NCBI RefSeq assembly: GCF_022179085.1
Contig: NZ_BPQE01000011.1
Location: 1-64,000 of the forward strand
Reading direction: 5' to 3'
Source of the DNA: Methylobacterium aerolatum
GTDB lineage: Bacteria; Pseudomonadota; Alphaproteobacteria; Rhizobiales; Beijerinckiaceae
Length of the DNA: 64,000 bases
A model generated the notes under the pieces. It was not told where the DNA came from. It saw only the letters and a list, made by a program, of their open reading frames with translations, and did no database searches. The position numbers and the translations under genes are program-made. Shown here piece by piece: positions 62,267 to 64,000 of the stretch (within the stretch, counting starts at the first letter, position 1; each line of letters starts with the position of its first letter).

Positions 62267-62647
62267 TCAGGCGGCCTTCTTCTCCGGCTGGGCCGGGATC
62301 GCGGCCTTGGCCTTCTCGACCACGGCGGCGAAGGCGGCCGGCTCGTGGATCGCGAGCTCGGAGAGGGCCTTGCGGTCCACCACGATGCCGGCGGTCGAGA
62401 GGCCGTTGATGAAGCGCGAATAGGTCAGGCCATGCTCGCGGACCGCCGCGTTCAGGCGCTGGATCCACAGGGCGCGGAACGTGCGCTTCTTATTCTTGCG
62501 GTCGCGGTAGGCATACTGCATGCCCTTCTCGACCGCCTGCTTGGCGATGCGGATCGTATTCTTGCGGCGGCCGTAGTAGCCCTTGGCGGCCTTCAGAACC
62601 TTCTTGTGCTTGGCGTGAGAGGTCACGCCGCGTTTGACGCGGGCCAT
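62267..62647 (-). CDS. rplT: Ribosomal protein bL20
   Basis: The 126-residue protein shows [20 protein letters not shown] and [19 protein letters not shown], then [20 protein letters not shown], all typical of bL20, an early assembly protein of the large subunit. The short Ala/Glu/Lys C-terminus extends past most homologues, as usual in Alphaproteobacteria. It lies 49 bp after rpmI; RBS-like GGAG precedes the start. Confidence 0.97.
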   Translation of the reverse strand: MARVKRGVTSHAKHKKVLKAAKGYYGRRKNTIRIAKQAVEKGMQYAYRDRKNKKRTFRALWIQRLNAAVREHGLTYSRFINGLSTAGIVVDRKALSELAIHEPAAFAAVVEKAKAAIPAQPEKKAA

Positions 62648-62696
62648 CGGTTATCTCCTGGATTCGACTGAAGTCAGTATCGGCTGGTGAGAAGGA

Positions 62697-62900
62697 TTAC
62701 CGTGCGTTCGGCAGGAAATACTTCTTCACGTTGGCGGCATCGCCCTCGAACAGGGTCGTCGTGCCGCGCAGGTTGCGGATCTGCTTCGTCGTCCGCTTGA
62801 TCATCCCGTGGCGCTTGCCGGCCTGGGCGTACATCACCTTGCCGGTGCCGGTGATCTTGAAGCGCTTCTTCGCGCCCGATTTGGTCTTCAGCTTGGGCAT
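62697..62900 (-). CDS. rpmI: Ribosomal protein bL35
   Basis: The 67-residue protein has the bL35 signature [20 protein letters not shown] and [14 protein letters not shown]. It leads the rpmI-rplT unit; infC, which often precedes it in other bacteria, is not adjacent here. The promoter should lie in the 410-bp gap to its right. Confidence 0.97.
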
Positions 62901-63309
62901 TTGGCTCTCCGTGGTGCGCGAAACGCCTGCTCGGCCCGCGAGGACCGGGTGGGTTTGCGCGATGATGCTTCTGGAGCAGCATGAACCGCCACGGCAGCCC
63001 TTGATCGGCCGGGCGGTTCGACGCGGCCGGGCTTATGCCAGAAACATTCCCCGACGGCAACGTTTTCCGCGACACCGCATTGATAACGCGGATCGATGGA
63101 GCACGCAGCGCGCTTGGCGCGACCGCCGCGTGCCCGGTGTCATTGTGCGCTGCATTGGAAGGATACCGGGGATGGAACTGCTTCTCGCACCGCAACCCGG
63201 TGTCGGAGCCCCGTCCGGAACGATAACCTTGGCTGTCGGTTTCATTCATGTCCCGCTCAGGCCGCGCGGTCTACTCACCGCGTAAAGTCGGTCACCAAGG
63301 AGACACTTC
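62901..63309. other. Divergent intergenic region
   Basis: About 410 bp between rpmI and the right-edge glycosyltransferase contain no convincing gene; several overlapping short frames in both strands lack family similarity. It must hold the promoters of both flanking genes. No riboswitch or ribosomal-protein leader is recognised. Confidence 0.5.
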
Positions 63310-64000
63310 GTGCGCATTGCCCAGATTGCTCCGCTTTCGGAGGCGGTCCCCCCGAAGTTCTACGGCGGTACAGAGCGCGTCGTCAGCTGGATCACGGAAG
63401 AACTCGTGCGCCAGGGCCATGACGTGACCTTGTTCGCCAGCGGCGATTCGGAGACTTCGGCGAAGCTCGCGGCCTGCACGCCCGAAGGCCTGCGTTTGCT
63501 CGGCTACCGCGACCACACCGCGAGCCATCTCGCCATGCTGCACCATGTGCATCGCCGGGCCAGCGAGTTCGATATTCTTCATTTCCACATCGATCTGCTT
63601 CAGTATCCGATGTTCGAGGACATGAATCACAAGTGCGTCACCACGATGCACGGCCGCCTCGACGTGCCGGACTTCATGCCGGTCTACCGCACCTTCACCG
63701 GGATGCCCCTGGTGTCGATCTCCGACAACCAGCGGCTGCCGATGCCGCCGAACGTCAACTGGGCGTCGACGATCCATCACGGCCTGCCGGCCCAGAACTG
63801 CCCGTACTACCCCGAGGCGAAGGGCGGCTACCTCGCCTTCCTCGGCCGCATCTCTCCCGAGAAGCGCCCCGACCGGGCCATCGAGATGGCGATTCGCTCC
63901 GGCACGCCCCTTAAGATCGCCGCCAAGGTCGATAAGGCCGACCAGGATTACTGGGACGAGGTGATCGAGCCCATGACCCATCACCCGCTGGTGGAGTACA
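63310..64000 (+). CDS. Family 4 glycosyltransferase (partial, runs off the right edge)
   Basis: From GTG 63310, preceded by AAGGAG ten bases upstream, the frame is open to the end of the window (230 codons). It begins RIAQIAPLSEAVPPKFYGGT, the donor-independent N-terminal motif of GT4 enzymes, then ELVRQGHDVTLFASGDS, FDILHFHIDLL, CVTTMHGRLD and LAFLGRISPEKRPDRAIEMA, the start of the GT-B donor domain. The UDP-sugar-binding E-x7-E motif would lie beyond the edge. Related proteins are found in exopolysaccharide or stress-related trehalose/sucrose pathways; the substrate is not known. Confidence 0.82.
   Translation, partial: MRIAQIAPLSEAVPPKFYGGTERVVSWITEELVRQGHDVTLFASGDSETSAKLAACTPEGLRLLGYRDHTASHLAMLHHVHRRASEFDILHFHIDLLQYPMFEDMNHKCVTTMHGRLDVPDFMPVYRTFTGMPLVSISDNQRLPMPPNVNWASTIHHGLPAQNCPYYPEAKGGYLAFLGRISPEKRPDRAIEMAIRSGTPLKIAAKVDKADQDYWDEVIEPMTHHPLVEY

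Overview
The window is GC-rich chromosomal DNA from an alphaproteobacterium of the Hyphomicrobiales (Rhizobiales), most plausibly Methylobacterium/Methylorubrum or a close relative. This rests on alphaproteobacterial gene families (ChpT, an EipA-like DUF1134 protein, an FzlA-like GST, a TIGR02302/DUF4175 protein), an intracellular PHB depolymerase, a methylmalonyl-CoA mutase small subunit, and a tRNA-Arg(CCU) interrupted by a group I intron. The genus is inference.

Region 1 (1-7531) is the end of an integrated element. A P4-type tyrosine integrase sits just beyond the 3' end of a tRNA-Ser(GCU), the usual layout of a tRNA-targeted genomic island; the other end lies left of the window. The first 2.4 kb is gene-poor and full of repeats: a perfect 21-bp hairpin, TTCGTGA iteron-like boxes, and a degenerate ~193-bp tandem repeat carrying TCATTTCCA boxes. 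Then comes a small cassette: a degenerate exonuclease VII large-subunit-like gene broken by an in-frame TAA, a second XseA-like gene that keeps recognisable family motifs, and an XseB-like small subunit. An AlpA/excisionase-like HTH gene faces them. This cassette is the most unusual content of the window.

Region 2 (7.6-14 kb) is core genome: a WaaE-type glycosyltransferase, lysA with an LptM-like lipoprotein, small envelope proteins, an EipA-like protein, a YHS-domain protein and cysQ. Region 3 (14.1-20.7 kb) is a same-strand signalling cluster, chpT-cheA-cheW-cheY-cheB-cheR, in which CheA has two CheW-like domains and a C-terminal receiver.

Region 4 (20.7-36 kb) holds a lipid kinase, secreted and membrane proteins, galM, an SDR epimerase, an SGNH hydrolase, comM, mutA, uppP, an fzlA-like gene, queG and hslV. 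Region 5 (36-51 kb) holds an FAD-linked dehydrogenase, an FAH-family hydrolase, a Nudix protein, tRNA-Gly(GCC), an orphan chemoreceptor, an Xre regulator diverging from a small membrane protein, a patatin-hisI-folE operon, an IscU-like gene with yidD, a GST, an M48 peptidase and the intron-bearing tRNA-Arg. Region 6 (51-64 kb) holds phaZ, a large Gln-rich membrane protein, chrA, a SEC-C protein, the rpmI-rplT / pheS-pheT block and the start of a family-4 glycosyltransferase that runs off the right edge.

Two families of ~90-110 bp palindromic repeats are scattered between core genes. Two copies are enclosed in unrelated outer inverted repeats. One copy has been tandemly duplicated together with the 3' end of the Xre gene.
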